A stretch of DNA of 64,000 bases from Opeltia flavorubescens (lineage: Eukaryota; Ascomycota; Lecanoromycetes; Teloschistales; Teloschistaceae). The position numbers and the translations under genes are program-made. Below the pieces are notes generated by a model. The model was not told where the DNA came from, ran no database searches, and saw only the letters and a program-made list of their open reading frames with translations. The stretch is taken from assembly GCA_000442125.1 (NCBI GenBank), contig KE546972.1, forward strand, positions 766,022-830,021, given 5' to 3'. Of the stretch, positions 36,001 through 47,209 are shown piece by piece (positions within the stretch are counted from its first letter, which is position 1; each line of letters opens with the position of its first letter).

Positions 36001-37149
36001 TGGTCAGAATAATATAGCGATGACTGTAAGGGGCAAATGTCCAAATAGGACAGGAACCCCTGGATCAACGTTGCGGCAAACTCATCATCGCATAGCATGG
36101 ACCTGCCAACGTATAGCAACTCGACGGGTGATGTCGCTCACCTCGAAAATGAAGCTCTCCAAATCAGGAACTCGATAGACTGATGGTTGGAATCGCCAAT
36201 ATGCTAAAATCTTTCTCGAGGAATGTGATATATATCCCTTCCTGTCAAGTCAGATGAACGGCTTTATACGCGTTGCGTGGCATATGAAAGACCGTGTGGC
36301 AGAATCTCACGAAGGCTCACTAGATGAAAGGGGTTCGAACGAATGAGTCGCTACAGTGTATTCCACACATTGACTAGCTGTGCTACCTCTCCGGAGTCAG
36401 CAACCTTCAGTGTAATAAGGCTTGTGTCTACAAAAATCTGTAGGAAAAGAAGGCATTGAATCCCTCGGAGAGATTTTGTCACATAATGGAGTAAGTGATA
36501 TTACAGAAAACAGCAGGGAGTTTGGAGCATCGCTCGATACTAGAAGGGTACTGCATTCCGATATACGTCTCTGTTGGGAGTAATGTATCTTTTAGATTGG
36601 TCAACCACCTGCTGTGAGAAGAGTTAGTGCATAAGTCGAAAAGATCTGCGGCCATGACGAAGCAGATATAGCTAAATGTCATGTGGCAAATAAGGAAGCA
36701 AGCGATGGGACCATGGTACAACCGAAAGCCTAATTCAATTAGATCGGAGGATCCAACAGAAAGTCATGACATCCGATATGAATTAGCTAATCTGGCCCTA
36801 GAAATCTGCAAAGAAGCATATGCCAGAAAAATCATATAGATACAAAAGAGACGAAATATGCTTACTGACAAATATCTCAACCTTGGCTACGACGCGCTAA
36901 TTCCGTGTCAGAAGGACAGCATGCCGGAGCATATCACACAAAGCATCGAGACTTCGCTAAAGCCCTCCCAGATTTCGAACCTGAGATACAGGAGTCATCA
37001 TACAATCCAATAATTGCTATGCAATATACCTAATTGAAGCCATGTCGGAGTCATCGCGTGAAAGCCGTGTCAGACATATCTCAATAAGGGAGGGAAGGGA
37101 AGCAACCTGAGTGGGCGCTATCGCAATCTACCTTTCGCGCAGGCGTTCT

Positions 37150-39360
37150 GCGTCGTGTATTTCTTCACAACTTGCCCAACCGGCATGAGCCGTCGAAAAA
37201 CGCAGCTACCGCCCAAATACCAAATACCTTCCCTCTCGGTTTACAATCACAATCATCAATCCTTGGAATCGAAACACAGCTAGGCGATACCTCACCCCTC
37301 TTTGAAAAATTCAGTGTCTGCTACTACGCACACGGTAAAGCACGAAAAGATCTTGTTTTCGCTTGGGTAAAGGTAATTATTAGGGCGATGCTGCTACGAT
37401 ATCTACTCAGGGCGAACGAAGAGACAGTCCTCGTTCGGGCGGAACCAAAGTGTTTGATGGGATCATGAAATCACTCAAGGCTATTGCTGATACTAAGACT
37501 GCAATATAAGACAAGAAGGAGTCCGACACATGTTACCCGAAACCTTGTGGCGAGGATGACATCTATGTGCTGAGAAGTATCATGTCTATCATCCAGAACC
37601 GCTCACATTCTGGCAGGAGTAAAAATTCACAAATCCGGCGGTCAATTAAAAACTGTTACGATCTGACGAAAATCATTACCTTGAGTCCACTAACAAAATT
37701 GGAAAAAGAGCTCTGGATGAGCGAGGTTCAAGGACCCATCCCGCGGGGTCGAGTTCCAGCTTACGGTGGGCCGTGGGTGTATTACCCTCCTTACTATGGT
37801 ATAGCTTCGAATGATCCTTGATTTAACTTGTTGTCCTAACTATATCAGTCTGGGATTCCGTAGCTAGTCGTTAGATGGTCGTCCTCCCCCGTGCAAGCTA
37901 TCATCTACCCGGAGATACTCGAATTTCAACAATTGTCCGAAGCCACTATATACACCGTCAATTACTCTAGGGTGCAGACCTTCTCACCTAGTAGCGGCAG
38001 CAACAATAATAACAGCAACAAGAATACTAGGTCGTAGTTGTGTTCGCCGTCGACTTTTTTTTAGCTCGTCGACTACCAAGTTCTTCACGTAGTTGTAGCC
38101 ATCGCCGGTTATCATAAAAAGAGTTGGTCCTATCCCGTAAGGCCGTGTCCCAGCTTACGGTGGCCCATGGGTATATTACCCTCCTTATTATGGTATAGCT
38201 TCAATATTTCCAGTGCGTGGTTTTGTCGCTGGCCGTTGGCAGACTACTCCACCACTTGCCTGGAAATCCGAGGATCTGGACGATTGTCCGTGGCTGGTAT
38301 ATGCCACGTCAACTAATGCAGGGCGCCGGCTTCCTCGCCTGGCAGCGGCAGCAGCAACAGCAGCAGCAACAGCAAGATCGTGGCGGTAGCCCCCCTCACC
38401 CTCGCATATTTTTGTCGGAACCTTCAAGGCAAGGAAGATCAACAGGAAGTAGCGAGATAACCGGCGATAGATACGGGATAAGTGATTCCTGAGAAGACAC
38501 GTGAGATATAGATAATGCGGATAACTAGTAGCAGAATATATCTGTTCCAATAAGACAAGGTGAAACAATAACAAGAAGAACTACGAAGCAGAACTACGTC
38601 TCGATTTATCAATAGTATTCATCCAAATGGATTTCTAAAAAGCAGCAGGAACTTGAGATAGAGTGGTCGTATCGCCATTTTCCAGAAGAAGATTGCTTAT
38701 TAATGAAGAGTGAACCTATTTCAAGTCCGCACTGGAGACTGGTAATCGAAAATGGGATTAATGGATATATTGGCCAACTGACACTCACACCGTGTCTTAT
38801 CGATACTCTCTGTGTTGCTGGGCTGGTCCTCTATACCTCCTTTGTTGTCTTTTAGATTTTTCGATTCCCGTGATACGACCACTTCATTGATAGCCTGGGG
38901 AACTTGGTATCCGTCATCCAGAAGTTCGAGATGTTTGCGATCCTAGCCAAATACCCTGCTATGACCGGAGATAGGTTTGGTATGCAACTGCCGTTGTGTC
39001 TCTCCTCAACAACACTTCTATTCGGATATTTATCCTCTATGATCAAGACGAACTACCACGAAATAGAATGCGCGAGAATTTCAATACCCTATGCACGATC
39101 CGGCCAAAAAAGAACTTGGCCAAAAAATTTAATGTCAAACAAGTCTTAATTGACGGTGGGAGCTGTCCTAATCTGATGCCCGAACGTGTTTTCTTGAGAC
39201 TCGGACTTGACATGACTCGTAACGAGTCAGTGGCTATCAAATGTGCTGACGGAAATTTCTTGATGTTACATATTGTGGCACCCGGATATTTAGTCACATT
39301 CATACACCCTTCACCATTAGTATTTCTCCGACCTCCTACCACTTCCACCACAGCATAAGG
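37150..39360 (+). mobile_element. Fossil LTR-retrotransposon-like element, probably Ty3/Gypsy class
   Basis: A Gln-rich, gag-like part (about 37,150-38,500) is followed by a retropepsin-like segment near 39,130-39,290 (VLIDGGSCPNLMPERVF, then LGL). The order gag then protease on one strand fits an LTR element. Reverse transcriptase, integrase and terminal repeats could not be identified, so the ends and class are uncertain. The element is broken many times, AT-rich and evidently old. Confidence 0.4.
37730..38395 (+). repeat. Direct duplication inside the gag-like part of the fossil element
   Basis: About 37,730-38,045 and 38,122-38,395 are two diverged copies of one segment. Both contain AGCTTACGGTGG, then TATTACCCTCCTTA and ATGGTATAGCTTC at a constant offset of 394 nt. 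Both end in a CAG/CAA-rich tract (copy 1 near 37,994, copy 2 near 38,344), where the offset has shrunk to 350. Copy 2 keeps a purer CAG/CAA run than copy 1. Confidence 0.7.
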
Positions 39361-42300
39361 GTTTTCAACCGTCATCGTAACATTACAACTCCATGTTCGA
39401 TATTAGACTTATTACTGTCATCATCGCAGCGCATTGATTCGTCCAATCCATTGCTCTACTCATTGAAGGGGATGCAGGCATCCCAGTTTTGTCACCACAA
39501 GTGAGACGACACGGACGCCCGAAGCCTAACTCCCGTCAACATACCCGAAGATCTCAACCTATATAAATGCGAGTTCAAAGCAAATACGAAGGTCAGGATG
39601 GTCAAGAAAATAATGATCATGAAGGTAATGTTTACTCATAGAGATTACCTTTATTGATAGAAGATGCACCCACGAAAAATTTTACTCGTCTTTCTCTTCT
39701 CGACCGTAGCCGACACAAAATTGGCCATTTCCAGCATTACGCTGGTTATATTTGGATTCTGTCTACTGTTTCCTTTCTCGCAAACTCCTCACCCATCATC
39801 TCGGCTTCGAGATTCCAAAAGCTTTGTCTACTGAAGCATGCATTATTCTATCTCGTATCAGAGCATGTTTGTTTCTTCTATACATCTTTGCCACATCATC
39901 AACTATGGTCTTGGATACTTCACAGGTCTTCCTTTATATCCATTCACCTTACAGCATCACAGTACTCTTCGTGGCAACTAGTGTCGACATTGGGTCAATT
40001 ATAGAATAGTTTATACAATCAACTAAACGACCATTGGACAAAAGACCAAGTTGATTGAACCCGATATTGATAAAACATTGTCAGCAGTGATAATATCTTG
40101 ATCAAGATGAAGATAGTTAGATGATTCTGAACCTGGGATGGTGGATATATATTGGCGTAAAGGATTACCTCCAAGCCTTGCAAGTCATCTTTATCAAAAC
40201 TACCACAGATGGCAGGTAAAAGCATGCAGCCAATGTCGGCTTCGAAGTCAAGTATTGTTCGACGTAGCGGCGAATGTCCCTACTTCACACCTTGATGGAG
40301 ATCTGAATGTACCAAGGATTAGTGGTCAAGAGTCAGTGGAAATGATCTTTGACAATAATCGTTACCTGAAGTGGTCTTCTTTACTGCTCCTGTTGTCACG
40401 ATTTCTCCTTCTACTGGAGACTTGCCTGTATTCTCTCTTTTCTCATTCCTTTCGTGACCCGTCTAGAAAGAGGGTCTTCAAGAGTTGAACGACATCTTTA
40501 GCCATCCTGTTAAAAAAGTATCTCAAGACACATCAAACCGAGTTTGTATTTGCACCTTTGTCAGATTGAATGATTTCAAAGAAGTCCAGTTTTCTTCCAA
40601 TCGACAACTCCATGAAAGATCAATTTGGGCACAATATTCCAAGCTATTCTACTGATGCGATAGTNCATATGATCAGACAACTCGCCTTAAAAATACTTCA
40701 AATCTAGTAAATTCCTAGGATTATATATGCTTCTGATGGGTTTTGAGAGATGCAGACCGCAAATTGTGTCTCCTCACCCAGATCTATCAATATTTGGAAT
40801 TCATTTTTTACCGGGTCTAGGCGAAAATGGCCATGAAAACCCGGTTGGTAAGAGGATTCTACCAGGCAGAAGCCAAGCCATCGTCAGGTATTGAGGCGGA
40901 GTTTAAAAGTCTTCATTGTCAGAGCTGAACAGATATCATGCCACATAGTTATATTCACAATTTAACTCTCAGAGGCAGACATACCAGAGGTCCTTCCCGG
41001 CCTAACTCCGCGTGTGTTCGTGTTCAGACCAGGGGAAACGTTGTGCACACACCATTTGGTGGATCTTCGCTGAGGAGACTTAAGCAATGGCTACATGCCA
41101 ATCTAGGAAGCAAAAGTCGAAGAAGAAAGAAACCATGAGCCAAGGGGGTCGCAGAAAAAAGCAATGCAGCAGACTATGCGGCTAGAAACTCACTTTCGCC
41201 AAATTTTTCGCTTTCTAACAGTACAAATCATGAGCCTTTCCAACTCTACCCGTTAAATGCAACCGAGCTTGACTACAACTGCGAGAAATACCAAATCAGG
41301 GGGAAACGCACGTAGCCTCAACGATTTGGCTGTCATTGATAAAGCTATGAAACTCGCACGAAGGAGCATAGATAATCCCTTTTGATCAATCAATTCTTAC
41401 AGTGGCCACGGTTACTCCAATATACCCAATAAAGAGCGAAAGGTCAAAAAGATCCCCTACTTTAGTCCGTCATATTCTTCCACATTCCTTATTCCAGAAA
41501 CAACATGATCCCCATAAAGAAACAATTCAGCAGAAAATCGTTATCAATGTCTCGAAGTCCGAGGCAGGATCAATCAGTCGCTAATCTCAAAGAATTTATC
41601 GAATCATTCAACTGGAGAAAAAACGTCAATGTCAATCACTATGGCTTCGAGTACTCTTGTTCAAACGCAGCAAGGTCTTATTATACGCAAGAAATGAAGG
41701 ATGATGAGCGACTTGGAACCTCCTAAACCATTGCCAGACGGCTTGTATACTTCTGAGTGCTTGGATGGGAGAAGCGACTATCGAGCAGTGGTTCTTGAAG
41801 AGCTACTAAATTCCATTTTTCACGCCGGGTTCAGCCAAACTGATTGAACCAGATTCCGCTACCGCGGAAAGCAAGGTCAAGATATCTTCTCCAAGCTTGA
41901 CCATATGCTCGCTCATGCAGTCCAGACAATCCTTTTTTGCTCGCGAATCGGCTCCTCTTTGGAAATTTGTATAGTAAGGATACTGTGATCTATCGCTCAG
42001 AAGTCTGGTTTCATGATTTTTCTTCGTGAACGAATTGCGTGATCTCAGACCGTTGAGGGAAATGAAAGGGGATAGTGACCGATATAATACACTTTCGAAT
42101 CGCATTCAGAAACTGGCCTTTTAATTTCTTCTTACCAATGATTACAAATTCGGCGAGATATTGGATTTATCTGGGATAACCACCTGAAATCAAAGACAGC
42201 TCCTTTCTGAAAGGTACAGTCTTCACACCTGAGCCAATTTGGCCGTCACTTGAACTATCTTAAGTTTTCTATTCCTGTTTATCTTTCAACAGCCCTATGA

Positions 42301-43411
42301 AGTCTTTAATTTTCAAGAATTCTCAATGACCCAATGTGGGGGATCCTGCGTACTCTCTGCTACCGACTTATTAGCCTGCTACCTTTTGTCTATAAACCCG
42401 CTCTTTATCTTTGACAGGAGCAACGAGCCTCCTTTCAAACGAAATGTCAAAACAGGATCCCTTTAGCTCTCAGCTTCCTAGCTTCATTACGACACAATGG
42501 CTTTGGGTTCTGGGTTTACTAGGGGGTCACCAGATATATTGAATCTTCAAGTTTCCAACATTGATATACAAGGTATGACTATCGAAACATTATCTTCTCT
42601 ACAAATGAAAATTCTCGAAGCATAAGTCGATCGCACCAGAGACTTTCGTACAAATAGTGACGGGACCAATGACAACTCCACAGCGAGGAGAAAGTGCTTG
42701 CATGAAACCGGACGGTGATACCACGCAGCGTACTCTCTCGGCACGGCCTCATACATCTTCAAATTATGGACAATGTAGGAAAAGATTGGCTGGACTGCAC
42801 CTGAAACTCGGTTTCTCAATACAGTTGAAAGAAAATGAGCATAATCAAAGTTGCATGAACAATCCTAAACCCATTAGATAATAGCATTCTCCATCAAGAG
42901 TCAACCTTTCCTCAAACGCGTAAAACTGAAGAGGAAGATCGTCTAGATCACAAGGAGTAGGATATCGATGAAGAGTGGAGTAGAATTAACGTAAAAAAAT
43001 GACGACTAAATCAACGCATGTTGAGTTCACTTAGAGCAAAGCGGAACGAAGCAAAGTTTACGATGTAGCCGAGTGGCTTTACAGACAAGCTTGACCACCT
43101 CATTTAGTGGGAAGGAGCGGTGAGAAAATGTCCCAGAGCATTAATTTCATAGGTAGAATGGAACCGGTGACGGAGTCAACCACTTGAGGATTTCAATGAA
43201 ATTTCTGTGTTTCCTAATATGGGGGACAATACTCCAGAAGAAGCATCCTACCGTCCTTTGACCAGAGCAATTGATATCAATTGCATCAAACCAAAAATTA
43301 CCTCCTGTCTTAGATAGCATAGTGAGAACCCATACCCAGTCACTTCCCCTTCCCTGAAGCCCTGTCCCCGCTAATTCATTGCTTCGTCATCATCATCCGC
43401 CAATCCCTCCC

Positions 43412-44887
43412 TCACTCCAACATAGCCACCAGAATCCTCTCATAATCCCCACTAGTCTCCCCTCTAATCCTCCCAATGAGATCTTTCCCAAACCGATGCT
43501 TATACGCACCCTTAACCTGCGTCGCATGCTGTCTATCCCAGTGAACCGCCACAACCCTCTCAACGAGCCTCTCATCCTTCGTCCCAGGGCCCTTCATACA
43601 CTCCTCAAGTGCAAGCGCATCCCTCATTGCTTTATCCGCCCCGCTCCTGACCATCCTGACCAGTGCGTCTTCCATATGTCCTGCAAACTCATCACGGACG
43701 ACCGTCTCGAGCGCTCGTCGATATTTATGCTCGTATCCCTGGGCGATGGCACGGATCTGGCCATCTGAGCGGTTGGTGAGGATGGAGCAGACAGTGAGTT
43801 GTTCGGTTCCGGTCTTGGCTTCGGTAGCACGATGAAGCTCTGTGACGTCGGCCTCGACGGCTTGCGGGTAGACTGGGGCAGATTCTTCTTGTCGGGTCGC
43901 GGCCAATATCATAAGGTACATTCGTTCCGTCTTTGCCGAGAGATCAGCTTTGACGTCGGCTTCAAGGCTCCGTCGATAGGTTTGCTGGTATGCGGCCTTA
44001 ATGGCGCGCATATCAGCGTTGGAGCGGCAGATGAGCACATCATCAAGCAAAGTTTCTTTCGTGCCGGCACCTTTGAGCGCATCGTTCAAGCACCAGACGT
44101 CTTGCTGTAGCGGGCCCCTAAGGATAGCAAGGAGGGCGAACTCGAAATAGCCACCGGTTTCGGATTTGATGTCGGACTCAAGTGATCGTTTATGACGCTG
44201 CTGGTATGTTTGTTTGAGCGTGGTAAGCTCTTGTGGTGGCATGTGTGCTAGGACACGGATGATGGTAGACTCGTCGGTACCGAACCCTTTCATGGCTTTA
44301 CGCAGAGCATCCGCTTGCCCGGAGAGATCAACATGAGCAACTTGGTTGGGGTCGTATCCAGGAGAAGGTGGTGTAGGCATCGTGGGAGGTGCACCATGTG
44401 GTTGAGCAGGGGGTGCGCCATAGGGTGCCGCTGGTGCTCCATATATGGGCTGTTGTTGATGCCCTTGCTGTGGAGGAGGATACTGGCCATGTTGCTGTGG
44501 GGGATACTGTCCTTGAGGAGGATATTGGCCCTGGGGAGCACCGCCGTAGGGTTGTGGATACGGGCTGTGGGACGGAGGTGGATAAGCTTGCTGTTGCTGA
44601 GGATAGGGACTGTGTCCTTGTGGAGGAGGCTGCTGAGGATAGGGACTATGGCCTTGCGGAGGGGGCTGCTGGTAGCCATGCTGCTGAGGCGGCTGGCTAT
44701 ACTGACCTTGAGGAGGGTAACCCTGAGGTTGGCCATAGCCTTGAGGAGGACCCTGTGGAGGACCTTGTGGAGGTGGGGCGTATCCTTGTTGCGGGGGATA
44801 ACCTTGATTAGGATATTGGCCAGGTGGCGGATGCTGCTGATAGCCCGGCTGGCCCCCATATGGGCCTTGGGGTGGCGGGTATGACAT
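43412..44887 (-). CDS. Annexin with long Pro/Gly/Gln-rich N-terminus
   Basis: Calcium-dependent phospholipid-binding protein of membranes; single exon, 491 residues. The start MSYPPPQGPY at 44887 begins an N-terminal region of about 185 residues made of P, G, Q and Y repeats, like animal annexins VII and XI. It includes an exact 12-residue tandem repeat QQPPPQGHSPYP at residues 73-84 and 85-96. Four annexin repeats follow: type-II calcium loops are visible in repeats 1 (KGFGTDE), 2 (KGAGTKE) and 4 (KGPGTKD), while repeat 3 has a degenerate EAKTGTEQ loop. Each repeat ends in the usual Y-x3-Y/H-RR/KD-LE-type helix. The low-complexity tail suggests phase-separating or vesicle-tethering behaviour, which is inference. 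It is the first intact gene right of the AT-rich block, with only about 80 nt between its stop and the block edge. Confidence 0.95.
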   Translation of the reverse strand: MSYPPPQGPYGGQPGYQQHPPPGQYPNQGYPPQQGYAPPPQGPPQGPPQGYGQPQGYPPQGQYSQPPQQHGYQQPPPQGHSPYPQQPPPQGHSPYPQQQQAYPPPSHSPYPQPYGGAPQGQYPPQGQYPPQQHGQYPPPQQGHQQQPIYGAPAAPYGAPPAQPHGAPPTMPTPPSPGYDPNQVAHVDLSGQADALRKAMKGFGTDESTIIRVLAHMPPQELTTLKQTYQQRHKRSLESDIKSETGGYFEFALLAILRGPLQQDVWCLNDALKGAGTKETLLDDVLICRSNADMRAIKAAYQQTYRRSLEADVKADLSAKTERMYLMILAATRQEESAPVYPQAVEADVTELHRATEAKTGTEQLTVCSILTNRSDGQIRAIAQGYEHKYRRALETVVRDEFAGHMEDALVRMVRSGADKAMRDALALEECMKGPGTKDERLVERVVAVHWDRQHATQVKGAYKHRFGKDLIGRIRGETSGDYERILVAMLE

Positions 44888-45590
44888 CCTAGAATACCGT
44901 TGAGGCTCAAGTGATTGGACTCAAGAAGGATTTCGAGCTGAGCGAAAAATAGACAGAATCGTGAGATACAGTAGGTGTGAGACGGCGAGATAGGAATCAG
45001 ATATATAGGCCGCTGTGGGAGGTATTAAGGGTGCCTCGCCAAGAAAGGGGCAGTGCTCTCAGGTCAGTTGCACCTTCGCGCGGTCGTATGAAATTGGTAG
45101 AAAAAGTCAAGAGTTGCGAATGAAGAATTCAGAATGGACGACCGTTTTCTTCGCATAAAGATGTTTGTAGGAAGAGCTTGCTGAAGATTCCAACTGCGCT
45201 CCACCGTTTTTTTGCATACCGGTGACCACTGTTTAAGATAAGTATCTAAATGACGTCATGTAGAATTGACAAGGCTGACTTGTGGCATTACTGTGGCTTA
45301 GCACATACATGTCTGTGGGACGACGACGTTCCAAACAAAAGATTTTGAATTTTCTTGCAAGTCGCGAGATGCTACGACACTGGATGAGATTGCATCAGGA
45401 AGGTAGCGAAATAGTTGCAATTAACAGTCTATCATTTGTAGACTCTCGGACTTTCGTAAAGCACGCTCAGCAATCACCGTCTCTCGATGACAACAGACTT
45501 CCAGGCCAACGTAGTTCTCGGGAGGTGAGAAGATCGATAGCATTCCCAATCTCAATCCATCGACCGCAATGTTTCGCTTCGAAGCAGAAT
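44888..45590. promoter_or_regulatory. Annexin promoter and 3' flank of epoxide hydrolase
   Basis: No gene is supported here. A plus-strand 112-codon frame overlapping this region begins with GTG and overlaps the epoxide hydrolase terminus, so it is discounted. The region carries a CRE-like palindrome at 45250 and a TATATA run near 45,000. Confidence 0.45.
45250..45259. promoter_or_regulatory. Palindromic CRE-like bZIP site ATGACGTCAT
   Basis: A perfect ATF/CREB-type palindrome 363 nt upstream of the annexin ATG, in a position suited to promoter action. Fungal bZIP factors of the Atf1/Sko1 type (stress signalling) bind this consensus; regulation of this gene is inferred only. Confidence 0.45.
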
Positions 45591-46765
45591 CTAAGTATGC
45601 TTGTCAATGAATCCCTTTAGAATCTCATTGACTTCATCTGCTTTTTCCAATTGCGTCCAATGTCCACAATCCAACTCTTGAACCTCCAGATCCTTCACTA
45701 AAGGCGTCATTTGTGCTTCTTGAAGAGCCGGCACAAGAATATAGTCTTGTTTGTTCGCAAAAAATAGAGTCGGTCTGTCAATATTGGCTCTTTCGGGCGG
45801 AAGGGCTTCTTCGTCCGCGGCATTGATGTTAGCCATTTGTGCTTTGTACCAGTTGAGACCACCACGGTACCCGCCGTTCTCAGCGCAGAAAATCTCGTTA
45901 TGTTTGGCCACTTCATGCTCCGACAACCAAGTCGGAAGGGGACCCGTCATATGCTGTGCGTAAAACTCTTGGACTGCACCTATCGGGCATAGATGGTATC
46001 GTATCGTTTTGGGATCTGCCGGATAAATAATGGCAATTGAGGTACGAGGCTACGACAATTCTTAGAATCATGCTCTCATATCATGGAGGCTATGGGTAGC
46101 TCTACTTACATTCGAGGTCATAATCTCAGCAGTGTCAGTAGCATTGAAGAAATACCAATACCCGTATATCGGATATCCAAGTAGTTGCTCCGTCTGGTTG
46201 TTGATGACGTCGACATCAAAATATCCAGGAGGAGCGGTATGCCCTACAGCGAGGAAAGCGTACGCAAGCACTCGTTCAGGATGGTAATATGCGATTCGAG
46301 ACGTTAAAGTCGCGCCCCTTACCAAGTCACAGTTAGAACCTCTGATCGATCTCTGAAGGACCTTGTGCTAGGTTTGGGAATTTACCAGTCATGTCCTACT
46401 GCAACCACTTCTTTGATCTCATGATGGTCAAGGATGCCAGCCATGTCATCAGTCATCGTCTTCAGTCTGTATGCTTCCAACTCTGATGGCTTGTCTGTGC
46501 CTCCATAGCCGAGGAGATCGGGTGCGATGATACCGTAGCCTGCGTCCGCGAAGAAGCGGATCTGGTGCCGCCAATCATAGGATGAACTAGGGAAGCCGTG
46601 AAGGAATAAAATGTATGGTTTGGCCTCCGCGGGTTCCGAGAAAATGTACCGATAGGTCACTCCACTTGGAAGGTGAACACTCTTACTCATCGTTGCAGGG
46701 ATAGATTTAGCCATGACCAGGATGAGCTGCAAACCAAACAATAGGATGTGGAGAAGGAGATCCAT
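45591..46765 (-). CDS. Epoxide hydrolase, alpha/beta-hydrolase fold, N-terminal anchor
   Basis: Hydrolyses epoxides to diols through an Asp nucleophile. Exons are 46765-46386, 46317-46110 and 46049-45591, with introns of 68 and 60 nt; 348 residues. The oxyanion box is HGFPSSSYDWRHQ; the nucleophile elbow VGHDWGATL is assembled across the first intron (Asp is the nucleophile). The lid has YGYWYFF with likely catalytic Tyr, the acid is in ANKQDYILVP, and the base in CGHWTQLE. All triad positions of the soluble epoxide hydrolase family are therefore present. The start is ATG 46765 (MDLLLHILLFGLQLILVMA), giving a hydrophobic N-terminal anchor or signal; a longer frame upstream lacks an ATG. A later Met (MSKSVHLPSG) could give a soluble form. 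Same strand as the SDR gene upstream. Confidence 0.92.
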
Positions 46766-47209
46766 GATGAGATAAGGGAAGGGCAAGGCCGTAGGTTGGG
46801 AGTCGATGGTTTTATGATTTGGAGGATGACTCAAAGAACGAGAAATACTGATCCTTTGTGTCTTGGCATGTTTTGATTTGAAATCGTTACACCGACTTCC
46901 AAGGACATCTTCAAATTCCCTGTCTTGGCCGCTCTACTGCATGTAAGATCCGAATTCATCTAGAGGAAAAACACGTAAGGAAAAACGAGCATACTCTCGT
47001 TCTGGCTTGAGCTGGGCAACTAGGACTTTTAACCCCGTTAATAAGCTGTGAGGAGTTTCATCATATACCTCAAAGGAAGTTCGGGCACTGCTTAATAGCA
47101 GAACAGACATATTGGGGAAAATAAATCATCTGTGTTATGGCAGACTCTTGATTGATCTCTTGATTTCGCTTTTGAACGCCTGATACCTTTTACTAGCATA
47201 TTGACCAAA
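46766..47209. other. Intergenic, promoter of epoxide hydrolase
   Basis: 444 nt between two genes of the same orientation; no frame or RNA gene is recognised. Confidence 0.4.

Larger units (their letters stand above)
17900..43330. other. 25 kb AT-rich, RIP-like gene-poor block
   Basis: From the end of the rhodopsin-family gene to the annexin gene the sequence turns strongly AT-rich, TpA-rich and dense in stops in all frames. It carries no frame longer than about 135 codons, whereas the flanks have intact genes. This is the expected appearance of repeat-induced point mutation, known in Pezizomycotina, acting on repeated DNA. Islands of coding-like sequence remain and are listed separately. Large parts (for example 18,200-19,000, 25,700-26,100, 29,700-31,600, 33,000-37,100 and 39,400-43,300) hold nothing I can name. 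Edges are approximate. Two of the four ambiguous bases shown as n in the window fall in the helicase-like island and one near 40,665. Confidence 0.8.

Noticed and set aside
36325-36345. GGGGTTCGAACGAATG as a tRNA T-arm
   Set aside because: No acceptor stem, D-arm or anticodon arm could be drawn around it. No tRNA or rRNA gene was found anywhere in the window.
38343-38376. CAG/CAA run as a stand-alone microsatellite or polyglutamine gene
   Set aside because: It belongs to the second copy of a duplicated segment in a fossil element, so it is not a separate gene.
17705-43411. CRISPR-like or regularly spaced repeat array in the AT-rich block
   Set aside because: No regularly spaced repeat was found; the repeats present are few and irregular, and the organism is eukaryotic.
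44315-44884. Long plus-strand frames (189 and 140 codons) opposite the annexin gene
   Set aside because: They are shadows of the repetitive Pro/Gly/Gln-rich tail on the other strand; composition is Trp/Arg/Leu-biased and domain-free.
45282-45620. 112-codon plus-strand frame between annexin and epoxide hydrolase
   Set aside because: Begins with GTG, overlaps the end of the epoxide hydrolase and shows no family signal.
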